Origin: Opitutales bacterium
Lineage (GTDB): Bacteria; Verrucomicrobiota; Verrucomicrobiia; Opitutales; T3Sed10-336
Direction of reading: 5' to 3'
DNA: 47,648 nucleotides
Assembly (NCBI GenBank): GCA_007130045.1
Contig: SLTG01000107.1
Coordinates: forward strand, 1-47,648
The translations under genes were made by a program, and so were the position numbers. Of the stretch, positions 8,720 through 17,351 are shown one piece after another. Below the pieces are notes generated by a model. The model was not told where the DNA came from, searched no databases, and saw only the letters and a list, made by a program, of their open reading frames with translations. Every line of letters starts with the position of its first letter. Within the stretch, counting starts at the first letter, position 1.

Positions 8720-9309
8720 TTCCCGCTTTGCACCGATGCCGGAACACCAAACGGCTCCAACGCCGCGGCCGTTTCCTCCATCGGCAACCCCATTATATTT
8801 GTGTAGGAACCGGTGTATGAAGCGATCAACCGTTCTCCCTCCTCCTGGATTCCGTAGGCGCCGGCCTTGTCCAGGGGATCGACTTTCTCGAAATAGGCGC
8901 GGACATCCTCCCAGGTCAGGGATCTAAACACGACTTCGCTTCGCACCGAACCACACCATTTGCGCGCCCGCTCTTTCCATGTAATGCAAAGGCCGGTAAG
9001 CACCGCGTGTTTGTTTCCGGACAGTTGTCCCAGCATAAATGAAGCTTCCTCGAGTGTTTTCGGTTTGTTGAAGACCCGGCGGTCGAGAAAAACCGAAGTG
9101 TCCGCTCCCAATACGACATTACCGGGGAATATAGCCGCAACCGCTTCGCTTTTCAAACGGGCGTTCTCAATCACCATATCCTCCGGCGACGAATCAAGGG
9201 AAGCAATCTCCTCGACTTCGGCGGGATGCACGCGGAAAGGCAGGCCGAGCCGTTCGAGAATTTCCCTGCGGCGTGGAGAAGCGGACGCGAGAATGATCTC
9301 AGGTGTCAT
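8716..9309 (-). CDS. Maf-family nucleotide pyrophosphatase
   Basis: Maf proteins hydrolyse non-canonical or excess nucleoside triphosphates (dTTP/UTP or modified pyrimidines) to monophosphates in the cytoplasm. The 197-residue length is typical. The opening SASPRRREIL, the central GADTSVFLDRRVFNKP with the conserved aspartate, and AGAYGIQEEGERLIA followed by GSYTNIMGLP are the diagnostic blocks in the right order. It heads the maf / TonB-like / pseudouridine synthase unit and its stop overlaps the next start by 4 bp. The 215 bp between 9310 and 9524 separate it from the divergent gene at 9525. Confidence 0.93.
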   Translation of the reverse strand: MTPEIILASASPRRREILERLGLPFRVHPAEVEEIASLDSSPEDMVIENARLKSEAVAAIFPGNVVLGADTSVFLDRRVFNKPKTLEEASFMLGQLSGNKHAVLTGLCITWKERARKWCGSVRSEVVFRSLTWEDVRAYFEKVDPLDKAGAYGIQEEGERLIASYTGSYTNIMGLPMEETAAALEPFGVPASVQSGK

Positions 9310-9524
9310 AAGAGTGGGACTGGAAGTCGGTGCGGATGTTGCACGTGATGTTTAGCGGAGTTCGGGTGAATGTGTCGAGTTTCAAGGGGACCGGAAACCG
9401 ACCGCGGGGTAAAGCCGTCGCTCGATCCATTGTTCGGGAAGGGAATGCCCGGTGACGCCTCGAAGGATCGGGGTTTGGGAAACCGGATTTGACATCTCGG
9501 GCGCCAATCGGTAAGCATAAGTTT

Positions 9525-9815
9525 ATGGCATTCGAAGACTTTCAGAAATCCGTCGAAAACGACGAAGCTCCGGACGAGAATCTCGACCTTCCGCTGCAGG
9601 CGCTCTGGTGGGACGCCAAGGGTGGATGGGAGAAAGCCCATGAACTCTGCCAGCGGGCCGGAAGCAGGGAGGGCGACTGGGTTCACGCCTACCTTCACCG
9701 CAAGGAAGGCGATGAAGGCAATGCGTCGTACTGGTATTCGCGCGCCGGCAAGACCATGCCCGGCAGTTCGTTCGAAAGCGAGTGGCGAGCGATTGTCGAG
9801 GAGTTGTTGCGGTGA
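9525..9815 (+). CDS. Small hypothetical protein
   Basis: From the ATG at 9525 the product is about 96 residues, soluble, acidic and tryptophan-rich. It has segments LQALWWDAKGGWEKAHELCQ and NASYWYSRAGKTMP. The spacing of helices resembles a short Sel1/TPR-like repeat (two helices, then a YWYxRAG turn), but no family is recognised with certainty. An upstream in-frame ATG at 9489 would add 12 residues with no obvious purpose. The gene lies about 130 bp upstream of the DAHP synthase gene on the same strand. Real coding is supported by codon bias and by a frame that stays protein-like from end to end. Confidence 0.65.
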   Translation: MAFEDFQKSVENDEAPDENLDLPLQALWWDAKGGWEKAHELCQRAGSREGDWVHAYLHRKEGDEGNASYWYSRAGKTMPGSSFESEWRAIVEELLR

Positions 9816-9948
9816 AGCCGGACGTCACCGGGGATCGGGCACGGCGTGTCGGGCCGATCGGATCCCGCCGTGAATCCGCGCTTCCGAAACACGCGGTTGG
9901 ACCGCCGCACCAGGCCACTTTTCGCCCGCAAAAAAGAATTCCAAAGCC

Positions 9949-11019
9949 ATGATCATTCCGAAAGCAGACCGCCTGAGTGAAGAACAGGTTCGTGAAGTGA
10001 CCTCGATCGTCGAGGAATTCGGTTGCAGGGTTCAAACGATCGTCGGCACGCACCGATCGGTGTATGCGATTCTCGGGGATGAGCGCAGCGAGTTGCTTAT
10101 CAGTCGCATCGAGGGACTTCCGTATATCGACCGTGTGGATACGATTCAGTCTCCGCACAAACTGATGGATGTTCGCTCCGATCTTTCCTCGCATCGGATT
10201 CGTATTGGCGGAGTCACGCTCGGAGAGGAGCTGCTTGTCATAGCCGGGCAGTGCACGATTGATCCGAAAGAACCGAATCTGTTTTACGAGACGGCCCACG
10301 CCGTAAAGGAGGCGGGGGCGCACGTCCTTCGCGGCGGCGTCTGGAAGCCGCGAACCACCCCGCACTCGTTCCAGGGGGATATTCATTCCCTGGACATCCT
10401 GCTCGAAGCCTCGAGCCGAACCGGCCTGCCGGTCAATACCGAGGTGATGGAGGAAGTCCACGTCAGGGCGGTCCTGGAAGCGGAGGTCGCAATGCTGCAG
10501 ATCGGCACACGCAACGCCCTTAACTATTCGCTGTTGCGCAAGGTGGGTGAGTTGTCCGGCCCGAAGGAACGCCTGATTCTCCTGAAGCGCGGTCGCCACA
10601 TGGCTCCGCCCGATGAGTTCATCGCCGCGGCCGAGTATTTGGCTGCGGCGGGGAATCCCAATGTCGTGCTTTGCCCGCGCGGGACAATGCCGGAGATGGA
10701 AGGGTTTCGGAGCCATCCGGACGAATCGATCACGCAGCTCCTCAAGGAGAAAACCTGGGCGCCGGTGGTCGTGGATCCGTCGCATTCGGTCGGAAAGTCG
10801 ATTTACGTTCCCGCCTGCGCCCTGGCGGCGATCGTTTACGGGGCCGACGGCCTCTGTATTGAAGCGCACGTCGATCCGCTCAGGGGGATAGGGGACGATC
10901 CGAAACAAGCCGTTACGCCGGAAACCCTCAAGAAGATCATCGAAGACGCCCGTCGATTGTGGAGCATCCGGGAACGTTACGAGAGGGCGCCGGAAGCGAC
11001 AGCACGGGAATCCGCGTGA
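9949..11019 (+). CDS. aroF: 3-deoxy-7-phosphoheptulonate synthase (DAHP synthase)
   Basis: The enzyme condenses phosphoenolpyruvate and erythrose 4-phosphate, the first step of the shikimate pathway. At 356 residues with an N-terminal ferredoxin-like/ACT-like region of about 70 residues (IVEEFGCRVQTIVGTHRSVY), it fits the type I-beta form. The barrel begins at LVIAGQCTID (about 97-106), where C102 is the expected metal ligand. GGVWKPRTTPHSFQG at 129-143 and VDPSHSVGKSIYV are family signatures. The usual GPC before the metal cysteine is GQC here. The N-terminal region may give feedback control. The gene ends within 25 bp of the lytic transglycosylase start. Confidence 0.95.
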   Translation: MIIPKADRLSEEQVREVTSIVEEFGCRVQTIVGTHRSVYAILGDERSELLISRIEGLPYIDRVDTIQSPHKLMDVRSDLSSHRIRIGGVTLGEELLVIAGQCTIDPKEPNLFYETAHAVKEAGAHVLRGGVWKPRTTPHSFQGDIHSLDILLEASSRTGLPVNTEVMEEVHVRAVLEAEVAMLQIGTRNALNYSLLRKVGELSGPKERLILLKRGRHMAPPDEFIAAAEYLAAAGNPNVVLCPRGTMPEMEGFRSHPDESITQLLKEKTWAPVVVDPSHSVGKSIYVPACALAAIVYGADGLCIEAHVDPLRGIGDDPKQAVTPETLKKIIEDARRLWSIRERYERAPEATARESA

Positions 11020-11042
11020 ACACTTATACGACGATTGAAAGG

Positions 11043-11585
11043 ATGGAGGATGACATCCTTCGCTCGATGCGGATCCACCCGGAGCGATGGGTGATCGGGG
11101 GAGCGGCGGCGCTGATGGCGCTGTCCTTTGCCTGGAACTGGATCTCGCGGCCGGCGGATTACATTCCTCGCGACAGGGTGTGGACGTACGTGGAACGCCG
11201 GGCGCCGGAGTACGGACTCGATCCGCGGTTTGTTTTCGCGATCATCAAGGCGGAGAGCACGTTTAACGCGAACGCGCATAGCCAGGGTGCCCGCGGGATG
11301 ATGCAGCTCCGGCGGCCCGCGTGGGAAACGGTGACGGACCGTCCCTTCCGCCATGCGTGGCGATGGAAGGTCAACGTTGATCAGGGCATGGCTTACCTGT
11401 CGTTCATCAGGACGTTTCTCGAAGAGCGCGACGCGTTCAGCTATCCACGTCTCGCGGCAGGCTACCGCTACGGCCCGTACGGCCTGGAACGAGAGGAATT
11501 TGATCTCTCCCGCATGCCAACGCCCCGAAACGAGGTTTACCAAGCAATCTTCGCGGGAGATCCGGCCCCGGTGAAGATCCCGTGA
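11043..11585 (+). CDS. Membrane-anchored lytic transglycosylase (Slt-type)
   Basis: This short protein of about 180 residues has one N-terminal membrane helix (residues 17-33, VIGGAAALMALSFAWNW) and a lysozyme-like SLT domain. The catalytic glutamate is E71 in IIKAESTFNANAHS, followed by the SQGARGMMQL motif at 80-89. The usual AYNAGPG near the end is degenerate (AAGYRYGPYG). It should cut peptidoglycan glycan strands on the periplasmic side. The start is uncertain: ATG 11043 is used, while a GTG at 11016 overlapping the aroF stop would imply translational coupling. It runs tail to tail with the LOG-domain gene, leaving only 7 bp between stops. Confidence 0.85.
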   Translation: MEDDILRSMRIHPERWVIGGAAALMALSFAWNWISRPADYIPRDRVWTYVERRAPEYGLDPRFVFAIIKAESTFNANAHSQGARGMMQLRRPAWETVTDRPFRHAWRWKVNVDQGMAYLSFIRTFLEERDAFSYPRLAAGYRYGPYGLEREEFDLSRMPTPRNEVYQAIFAGDPAPVKIP

Positions 11586-11592
11586 AACCGGG

Positions 11593-13542
11593 CTACAGCA
11601 GTTCGAGCTTGTTCTGGTAAAAGCGGACGACGTCGGTCGGGCTGCCGGTGAAGAGGAGGTAGTCGAGCATCCATTCGGGGGTGCGACCGCTTTCAACCAT
11701 CTTCTCCACCTGCTCTCGAAGGGATTGCCAGTGGTCCTGACTGTAAAAAACCATCGGAGCGCGCGGACGGATTCCGAGTTTCAGGTTGCAGAGTTCGATT
11801 CCAATCTCCTCGAGCGTGCCGACGCCTCCGATATTGAAGATACAGAAATCGGCGACCTCGAACCACTTCTGACGATTGTGCCGGGAGGTTTCCTGAAAAC
11901 TGTTGAAGAAATCGACGTTCAGCAGCTCTTCTTCGGCTTCGAGTTCCAGAAAGCAGGCTCCGCTCAGGCAGTCATGACGTCTGCCGACTTCCGTGGCGAA
12001 CGCCATCGCTCCGCCCCCGCCCCCGGTCAGAATCGCCACCCTGTGCCCGAAGAATCGCACAAGGCTTGCGACGAGATCATCGATACGATTCTGGTCCTCC
12101 TGTCTCAGCGTTTCCCCCGAACCGTAGAACGCAAGGATGGTTGACGCTTGAAAATCGCGAATCGTTTCCTCGCAGACAAAGAATCCGCGGTTCTTCTTGT
12201 AGGTGTGGCGGAAAAGGTTGTCCAGCGGACGGCTGTACCAATAAACCTCAAGGCCCATTTCATGATAGGTCTCCAACTGTGCCTGCGCGCTCTCAGGGAG
12301 GTAGAAACCGTGCGTGCGGGAGGCGCTTTTGAAAATAAGGCGTTTCAGACTGAGGTTCTTGCTTCGAGCGAGAATTTCAATGTGTTCGGAAAGATTGGGA
12401 AACGTATTCATCACCAGGCTGTCCGCGCCTTCCCGGGAATTGCTGAGCGCCTGGGAAAGGGTCTGGAATCCCTGAAGTTTCGACTTCAGCGCCTGCCTGC
12501 GCGCGGTTTTGTTAGCGAGCGGGAGAACGATGCTTTCATTTGTTTCCCAGGGGCTTTGTCCGCGCAGGGTAATATTCGCCCGGGGGCGAACCGGCTTCGC
12601 GCTCTCCGTCGGGGAAGCCGCAAGCTTTTCGTAAACGACCGCGAGGTCGCGGTGCATCGCCTGGCGTCGGGCCTTGAGGGATTCGATCTCGGCATCTCCG
12701 GGTTTGGGCGCATGATAAATGTCGAGCGAAACCACGGGATTGACCACCGTCTGTTCGCTGGAATTGTAGATCTCCAGCATAACGTTGGTGCCGAAGGTTT
12801 TGACGGGGTCGAGCAGGACGGCGCCGGTGTGAACTCCGAAATGGTCGTCGCCGCGATGAAGCACCGCGTAGTGTTCGGGCAAATACATCGAGCAGCTCGT
12901 GAGCACGCCGGAGTAGGGCGGAATCGAAAGGTTTTCGACCGGCTCGCGCATCTGGATCTTGTCGAGGTACGAGCGGGGGCGGTCGCCCGAAATCAACGCG
13001 GCGAGCTCGCGTTCGGCGATTCGGGACGGGATCGAATAGGTCGCGCGATGGGGGGTGAAGTACACCTTGCCGAAACGGTCGATCGACACTGTATTCGGAA
13101 GTTTGATTCGATTGCGGTTCACGGCGTCCCAGATCTCGTTGGAGGTCAGTTTGTCTCCTTCCGGAGCGTAGAACAGGCGTCCCACCCGAACGCCCGGATT
13201 CAGGAGCCTCATGAAGCAGTCGTTTGTCGGAAAGCGCGGATCGATGACGAATGCTTCGCACGTTGCGTAGATCGACTTGCCGTGAATTTCGGGTTGGGAA
13301 AGCAGGACAACCTCCGTGCCGACCCGCGCGAGACGGCTGCGTTCGCTGAACCGGAGGCTCGGAAGGCGTTCGTTAAGGAAGAGTCTTTCCTGGCGGTTGG
13401 CGACAGAAAAGGAAACCACCAGCTCCAGGGTTTTGCGGTCCTTCCGTTTCTGGGAAACAATGACGCCGTCGCGGCTGATCCAGAAATGTTCCTGAGTTCT
13501 GGCGCCTTTGGATACCGTTGTCTTTCGTCGAGCGACGGTCAT
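11593..13542 (-). CDS. Large protein with C-terminal LOG-like Rossmann domain
   Basis: The product is about 649 residues from the ATG at 13542; upstream in-frame sequence is Arg-rich and unlike protein. Residues about 467-640 form a LOG/lysine-decarboxylase-like (SLOG superfamily) nucleotide domain. It carries GGGGGAM at about 506-512, an RHNRQKWFEVADFCIF segment parallel to the MHERKxxM helix, and NIGGVGTLEEI at about 570-580, which matches PGGxGTxxE with Asn-Ile in place of Pro. LOG enzymes cut nucleoside 5'-monophosphates, as in cytokinin activation; other SLOG members sense nucleotides. The first 460 residues match no family I recognise. They include an aldehyde-like or glycosidic-ligand-neutral mix of strands (VENLSIPPYSGVLTSCSMY). 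The gene stands alone between the transglycosylase and ispG. Confidence 0.75.
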   Translation of the reverse strand: MTVARRKTTVSKGARTQEHFWISRDGVIVSQKRKDRKTLELVVSFSVANRQERLFLNERLPSLRFSERSRLARVGTEVVLLSQPEIHGKSIYATCEAFVIDPRFPTNDCFMRLLNPGVRVGRLFYAPEGDKLTSNEIWDAVNRNRIKLPNTVSIDRFGKVYFTPHRATYSIPSRIAERELAALISGDRPRSYLDKIQMREPVENLSIPPYSGVLTSCSMYLPEHYAVLHRGDDHFGVHTGAVLLDPVKTFGTNVMLEIYNSSEQTVVNPVVSLDIYHAPKPGDAEIESLKARRQAMHRDLAVVYEKLAASPTESAKPVRPRANITLRGQSPWETNESIVLPLANKTARRQALKSKLQGFQTLSQALSNSREGADSLVMNTFPNLSEHIEILARSKNLSLKRLIFKSASRTHGFYLPESAQAQLETYHEMGLEVYWYSRPLDNLFRHTYKKNRGFFVCEETIRDFQASTILAFYGSGETLRQEDQNRIDDLVASLVRFFGHRVAILTGGGGGAMAFATEVGRRHDCLSGACFLELEAEEELLNVDFFNSFQETSRHNRQKWFEVADFCIFNIGGVGTLEEIGIELCNLKLGIRPRAPMVFYSQDHWQSLREQVEKMVESGRTPEWMLDYLLFTGSPTDVVRFYQNKLELL

Positions 13543-13752
13543 GAATAGTCGGCGGTCACCACAATTTACTGCGCGAAGAGCCGGGGCGCGCGGTCTCCGG
13601 CGTTGGGTGCCGGAGTGCCGCCGCCTTTCCGAGGAATTCAATCGTTGCGAGGGATTGCATGAAAACAGGACACGCAGCAACGGTCGGACTGTCAAGGAAA
13701 GGCGTGTCGCGGACAGGCGGACGGCATTTTTCGGGAGGATTGATTTGTCGGT

Positions 13753-15813
13753 TCAGGCAGGCGGGTCGTTCCACTTGCCGCGTTCTTTGATGAGGTCAAT
13801 AAGGCGCTGGTCGGCTACTTCCTCGGGGACGTGGTACTGGACGCATTCCTTGCCGACGTAGAGATTGACCTTGCCGGGCGCGCCGCCGACGTAGCCGAAG
13901 TCGGCGTCCGCCATCTCGCCCGGGCCGTTGACGATGCAGCCCATGACGGCGATCTTGAGGCCTTTGAGGTGCCCGGTTTTGTTGCGTATCCTCTGAGTGG
14001 TTTCCTGGAGGTTGAAGAGCGTCCGTCCGCAACTCGGGCAGGCGACGAATTCGGTTTTTGTGATCCGGACGCCCGCGCCCTGGAGAATGTTGTAGGCGAG
14101 CCGGGTGCCGCGCACCAGGTCGTCTTCGGTTTCGAGACTGACGAGATCGCCGATACCGTCGCACAGAAGGCTGCCGGTCAGGATGCTGGCGTCGATCAGA
14201 CGGTCGAGAAACGTTTCGCTGGCGCCGATGCGCATCGCGCGGGTGTTCTGTATCCAGATCGGCGAACGGAGCGACCAGGCGCGGAGGGTTTCCGCGAGGT
14301 AGCGATAGCTGCCCGGGCCGTGACAACCCGCGAGGGGCTTCGAGAGCGTGAAAATAAGCCGGTCCGAAGGCGCTTCCTGAAGCAGGCCGGCGAACGACGA
14401 GAACTCCGAAGGATCGATCTCCGCCGCAAGAAGGGTTCGGTTCCGTTCGCAGAGGTCGAGGAAGGACCGAAGCTCTTCCGGCTCGCTGCCCCGGAACTCC
14501 CGGTGAAGAATAACGGCGAGGTCGTCGGCGGCGGCGATCGATTCGAAAACGCCCGGAACCACGTTCGCCGGCACCGGAATAACCAGCGCGGCCACTTTTC
14601 CGCGAATCCACGCGATCATTGAATTGAGCGCCGGCACGGCGACATCGTCCACAGGCGGGCATTCGACGCCCTCGACGGGCGTCTCTTTCAGCTCGCCGCG
14701 GGCGTCTTCGATGTCGCTCAGAAAAGCGTCCGCGGCGCCCGGCGATCGCGGGAGGCGGGCGATGACCCGCGGCGGCCGGTCGGTTGCGACGGGGCATTGA
14801 ACGCCGAGGGAAACCGGCGCGATGTCGCGGCGTTCGAAAGCGAACGGGTCGAGCGAGTCGGTCGCGCGGTTTTCAGGTGGAGGCGGAGCATCGCGCCACA
14901 ACGCCATCGCCTTGGCGGCGATGGCGCGGGCGACCGGGATTTCATAGACGGAATCCTCGGTCAGGGAGACGCGGATCGTGTCTCCGAGCCCGTCGGCCAG
15001 CAAACTGCCGATTCCGATCGCGCTCTTGATCCGCCCGTCCTCTCCGTCGCCGGCCTCGGTCACGCCGAGGTGCAGGGGATAGTGCATGTCCTCTTGTTCC
15101 ATTCGGTTGACCAGCAGCCGGTAGGCCTGGATCATGACCTTGGGGTTGCTGGCTTTCATGGAGAGGATGATGTCGTGGAAGCCGTGGGATTCGGCGATGC
15201 GGATGAACTCGAGGGCGGACTCGACCATGCCGAGGGGGGTGTCGCCGTAGCGGTTCATGATGCGGTCGGAAAGCGATCCGTGATTCGTGCCGATCCGCAT
15301 CGAACGCCCGAGTTCCCCGCAGCGTTTGACGATCGGTGAAAACGCTTCGTAGAGGCGTTCGAGTTCCTCATTGTATTGAGAATCAGAATACTCACGAACC
15401 GCGAACTTTTTGCGGTCCGCGTAATTGCCGGGATTGATCCGGACTTTTTCGACGTATTTCGCCGCTTCCATGGCGGCGGCGGGAAGAAAGTGGATGTCCG
15501 CCACGAGGGGATTGGAGATCCCGCGAGCACGGAGGCGCTTGCTGATTTCCTCGAGGCATTTTGCGGCGGTGACGTTGGGGGCGGTCAGGCGGATGATCTC
15601 GCAGCCCGCCTCGGCCAGCGCCGCGGCCTCTTCGACGGAGGCATCGATGTCCTTCGTATCGCTGGTGGTCATCGACTGGATACGAATGGGATTCCCGCCT
15701 CCGACACCGACATTGCCGACCATCACTTCCCGTGCCGTACGCCGGTGGCTTCGGAAGCGGGACTCGCAGTAGGCGGGCGCGCCTTCGACGCGGATTGGAG
15801 GGTTAGTGTTCAA
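13753..15813 (-). CDS. ispG: 4-hydroxy-3-methylbut-2-enyl-diphosphate synthase, long form
   Basis: This Fe-S enzyme of the MEP pathway converts MEcPP to HMBPP. At about 686 residues it is the long three-domain type known from plants, Chlamydia and Bacteroidetes, with an extra central domain between the TIM barrel and the C-terminal Fe-S domain. Conserved blocks are YCESRFRSHRRTAREVMVGN, then GGNPIRIQSMTTSDT at the N-terminus, and ACPSCGRT with GCIVNGPGE at the C-terminus. The cluster cysteines are C592, C595 and C626, and E633 is the expected catalytic glutamate. No ATG lies upstream of the conserved YCESRF block, so TTG at 15813 is proposed as start. It is last in the uppS-cdsA-dxr-rseP-ispG run. 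Confidence 0.93.
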   Translation of the reverse strand: MNTNPPIRVEGAPAYCESRFRSHRRTAREVMVGNVGVGGGNPIRIQSMTTSDTKDIDASVEEAAALAEAGCEIIRLTAPNVTAAKCLEEISKRLRARGISNPLVADIHFLPAAAMEAAKYVEKVRINPGNYADRKKFAVREYSDSQYNEELERLYEAFSPIVKRCGELGRSMRIGTNHGSLSDRIMNRYGDTPLGMVESALEFIRIAESHGFHDIILSMKASNPKVMIQAYRLLVNRMEQEDMHYPLHLGVTEAGDGEDGRIKSAIGIGSLLADGLGDTIRVSLTEDSVYEIPVARAIAAKAMALWRDAPPPPENRATDSLDPFAFERRDIAPVSLGVQCPVATDRPPRVIARLPRSPGAADAFLSDIEDARGELKETPVEGVECPPVDDVAVPALNSMIAWIRGKVAALVIPVPANVVPGVFESIAAADDLAVILHREFRGSEPEELRSFLDLCERNRTLLAAEIDPSEFSSFAGLLQEAPSDRLIFTLSKPLAGCHGPGSYRYLAETLRAWSLRSPIWIQNTRAMRIGASETFLDRLIDASILTGSLLCDGIGDLVSLETEDDLVRGTRLAYNILQGAGVRITKTEFVACPSCGRTLFNLQETTQRIRNKTGHLKGLKIAVMGCIVNGPGEMADADFGYVGGAPGKVNLYVGKECVQYHVPEEVADQRLIDLIKERGKWNDPPA

Positions 15814-15902
15814 AGTCTCGGTTTTCAGGTTCGAGGGACGGAGGGCGCACGATTGGCGAAAAGGGCTCCATAACTGCTTGACGGCGGCGGATCGGGGCGA
15901 CG

Positions 15903-17351
15903 CTAATTCTCTGCGTTGGTTGGAAACGGGTCGATGTAGTGCTCCCGGAATTCCCGTTCCTGTTGGCTGTCGTGCCACCATCGGTCGATATCGAAGAATG
16001 TGACGTAGAGCATTAGAAAGAGCAGCAACATCATGAAGACGCCCTGCGTCGCGGCGATAAAGTTCGGGGGGAGGTTCTTTCCGCGGATTTTGGCGACCGT
16101 CGCAAAGACGATGTGTCCTCCGTCGAGGACGGGGATCGGCAGGAGGTTGAGAATGGCAAGATTGACGTTGATCAGGACCATGACAAACAGCACGAGTCGA
16201 AAATCGGCCTGAGCCGCCCAATGGATGATCCTTGCGATCCCGGCCGGGCCGGACATGTGGCGCAGCCCGACGTCGGTTTGCGGGTTCACCAGGCTGCCCA
16301 GCATCTGGAAGACACGTTTGCGGGCGTGATCCACCTGTTCGATGGGATTGCGATAAACCAGGGTGCGCACTTCCTGGCGCTGGAATCCTATCATGAACCG
16401 GGTGTCGCCGTCGCGGGTGACGACCGCTTCCTGCGGCGTGAACCGCAAGGGCAGGATCTCGTCGTCCCGTTCAACGGTCAGGGTGACTTCGCGTCCGCCT
16501 TGTTCCTGGAGATACGTTTGAATCTGGCCCAGGGAATACACGGTGCGGCCGTCGATCTCGAGAATCCGGTCGCCGGGCCTCAGACCTGCTTCACCGGCGT
16601 GAAATCCATCGGTCAGGCTTTCGACGATGACCGGGTGGGCGCCCTGGATGCCGATAGTTCGCAGCCTGTCCCTTCCCTGGAGTATGGGATACACGTTGAA
16701 ATCAAGCAACTCCCCGTCCCGTTCCGCCTGCACGAGCACCATGGGGTTGCCTTCCTCGTCGCGTCCCGAGCCCATGAGCACCGCGTGCTGGATGTCGGTA
16801 AAGGTTTCGACATCCCGTCCGTCCACGGCCCGGATGACGTCTCCGGGCTGGAGTCCCGCGCGTGCGGCGGGCGATTGGAATTCCTCGCCCGTGGGCACGC
16901 GCAACGTGGGGGAGACGTGGCCGACGGTGGTGGTTTGCTGTTCGACGGCGGCGGGGTAGCCGACACCCCAGAGGATGAGGGAGAGAAACAGGGCGAACAA
17001 GACGTTGAAGACGGCCCCCATGACCGAAACGATCACCTTGGACGAGTAGCTGATGGGAGGCAGCTTCTCCGCGTCGCTTTCGCCCTCGATGCCCTGCATG
17101 TCGGCGAGTTGGGGCAGGGCGACGTAGCCGCCGAGCGGCAGCCAGGAGACGCGGTATTCGATGCCGTCGCGGGTCCATGAGAAGATTTTCGGGCCGAAGC
17201 CGATCGAGAATCTCTCAACATGGAGTCCCCGCCGTCGGGCGGCAAGGAAGTGACCGAGTTCGTGGACAAAGATCGATGCCCCGAAAAAGACGATAATCAG
17301 AAATATCGACCAGAAACTCGAAAGGATAAGGGTTATGAAGTTTTCTTCCAT
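15903..17351 (-). CDS. rseP: Site-2 intramembrane metalloprotease RseP
   Basis: This zinc protease of the inner membrane cleaves anti-sigma factors and signal-peptide remnants within the bilayer. The HExxH site is H30-E-L-G-H34 in the first transmembrane helix, and the third ligand lies in NLLPIPVLDGGH with D410. Two PDZ-like domains occupy the periplasmic middle: ARAGLQPGDVIRAVDGRDVE, and AGLRPGDRILEIDGRTVY. The 482-residue length is slightly above E. coli RseP. The start overlaps the end of dxr by 19 bp. Placement between dxr and ispG matches the common uppS-cdsA-dxr-rseP order, with ispG added at the end here. Confidence 0.95.
   Translation of the reverse strand: MEENFITLILSSFWSIFLIIVFFGASIFVHELGHFLAARRRGLHVERFSIGFGPKIFSWTRDGIEYRVSWLPLGGYVALPQLADMQGIEGESDAEKLPPISYSSKVIVSVMGAVFNVLFALFLSLILWGVGYPAAVEQQTTTVGHVSPTLRVPTGEEFQSPAARAGLQPGDVIRAVDGRDVETFTDIQHAVLMGSGRDEEGNPMVLVQAERDGELLDFNVYPILQGRDRLRTIGIQGAHPVIVESLTDGFHAGEAGLRPGDRILEIDGRTVYSLGQIQTYLQEQGGREVTLTVERDDEILPLRFTPQEAVVTRDGDTRFMIGFQRQEVRTLVYRNPIEQVDHARKRVFQMLGSLVNPQTDVGLRHMSGPAGIARIIHWAAQADFRLVLFVMVLINVNLAILNLLPIPVLDGGHIVFATVAKIRGKNLPPNFIAATQGVFMMLLLFLMLYVTFFDIDRWWHDSQQEREFREHYIDPFPTNAEN

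Noticed and set aside
13543-13752. An intrinsic terminator or small RNA between ispG and the LOG-domain gene
   Set aside because: No convincing stem with a T-run was seen; the GC-rich palindromic bits there are short.
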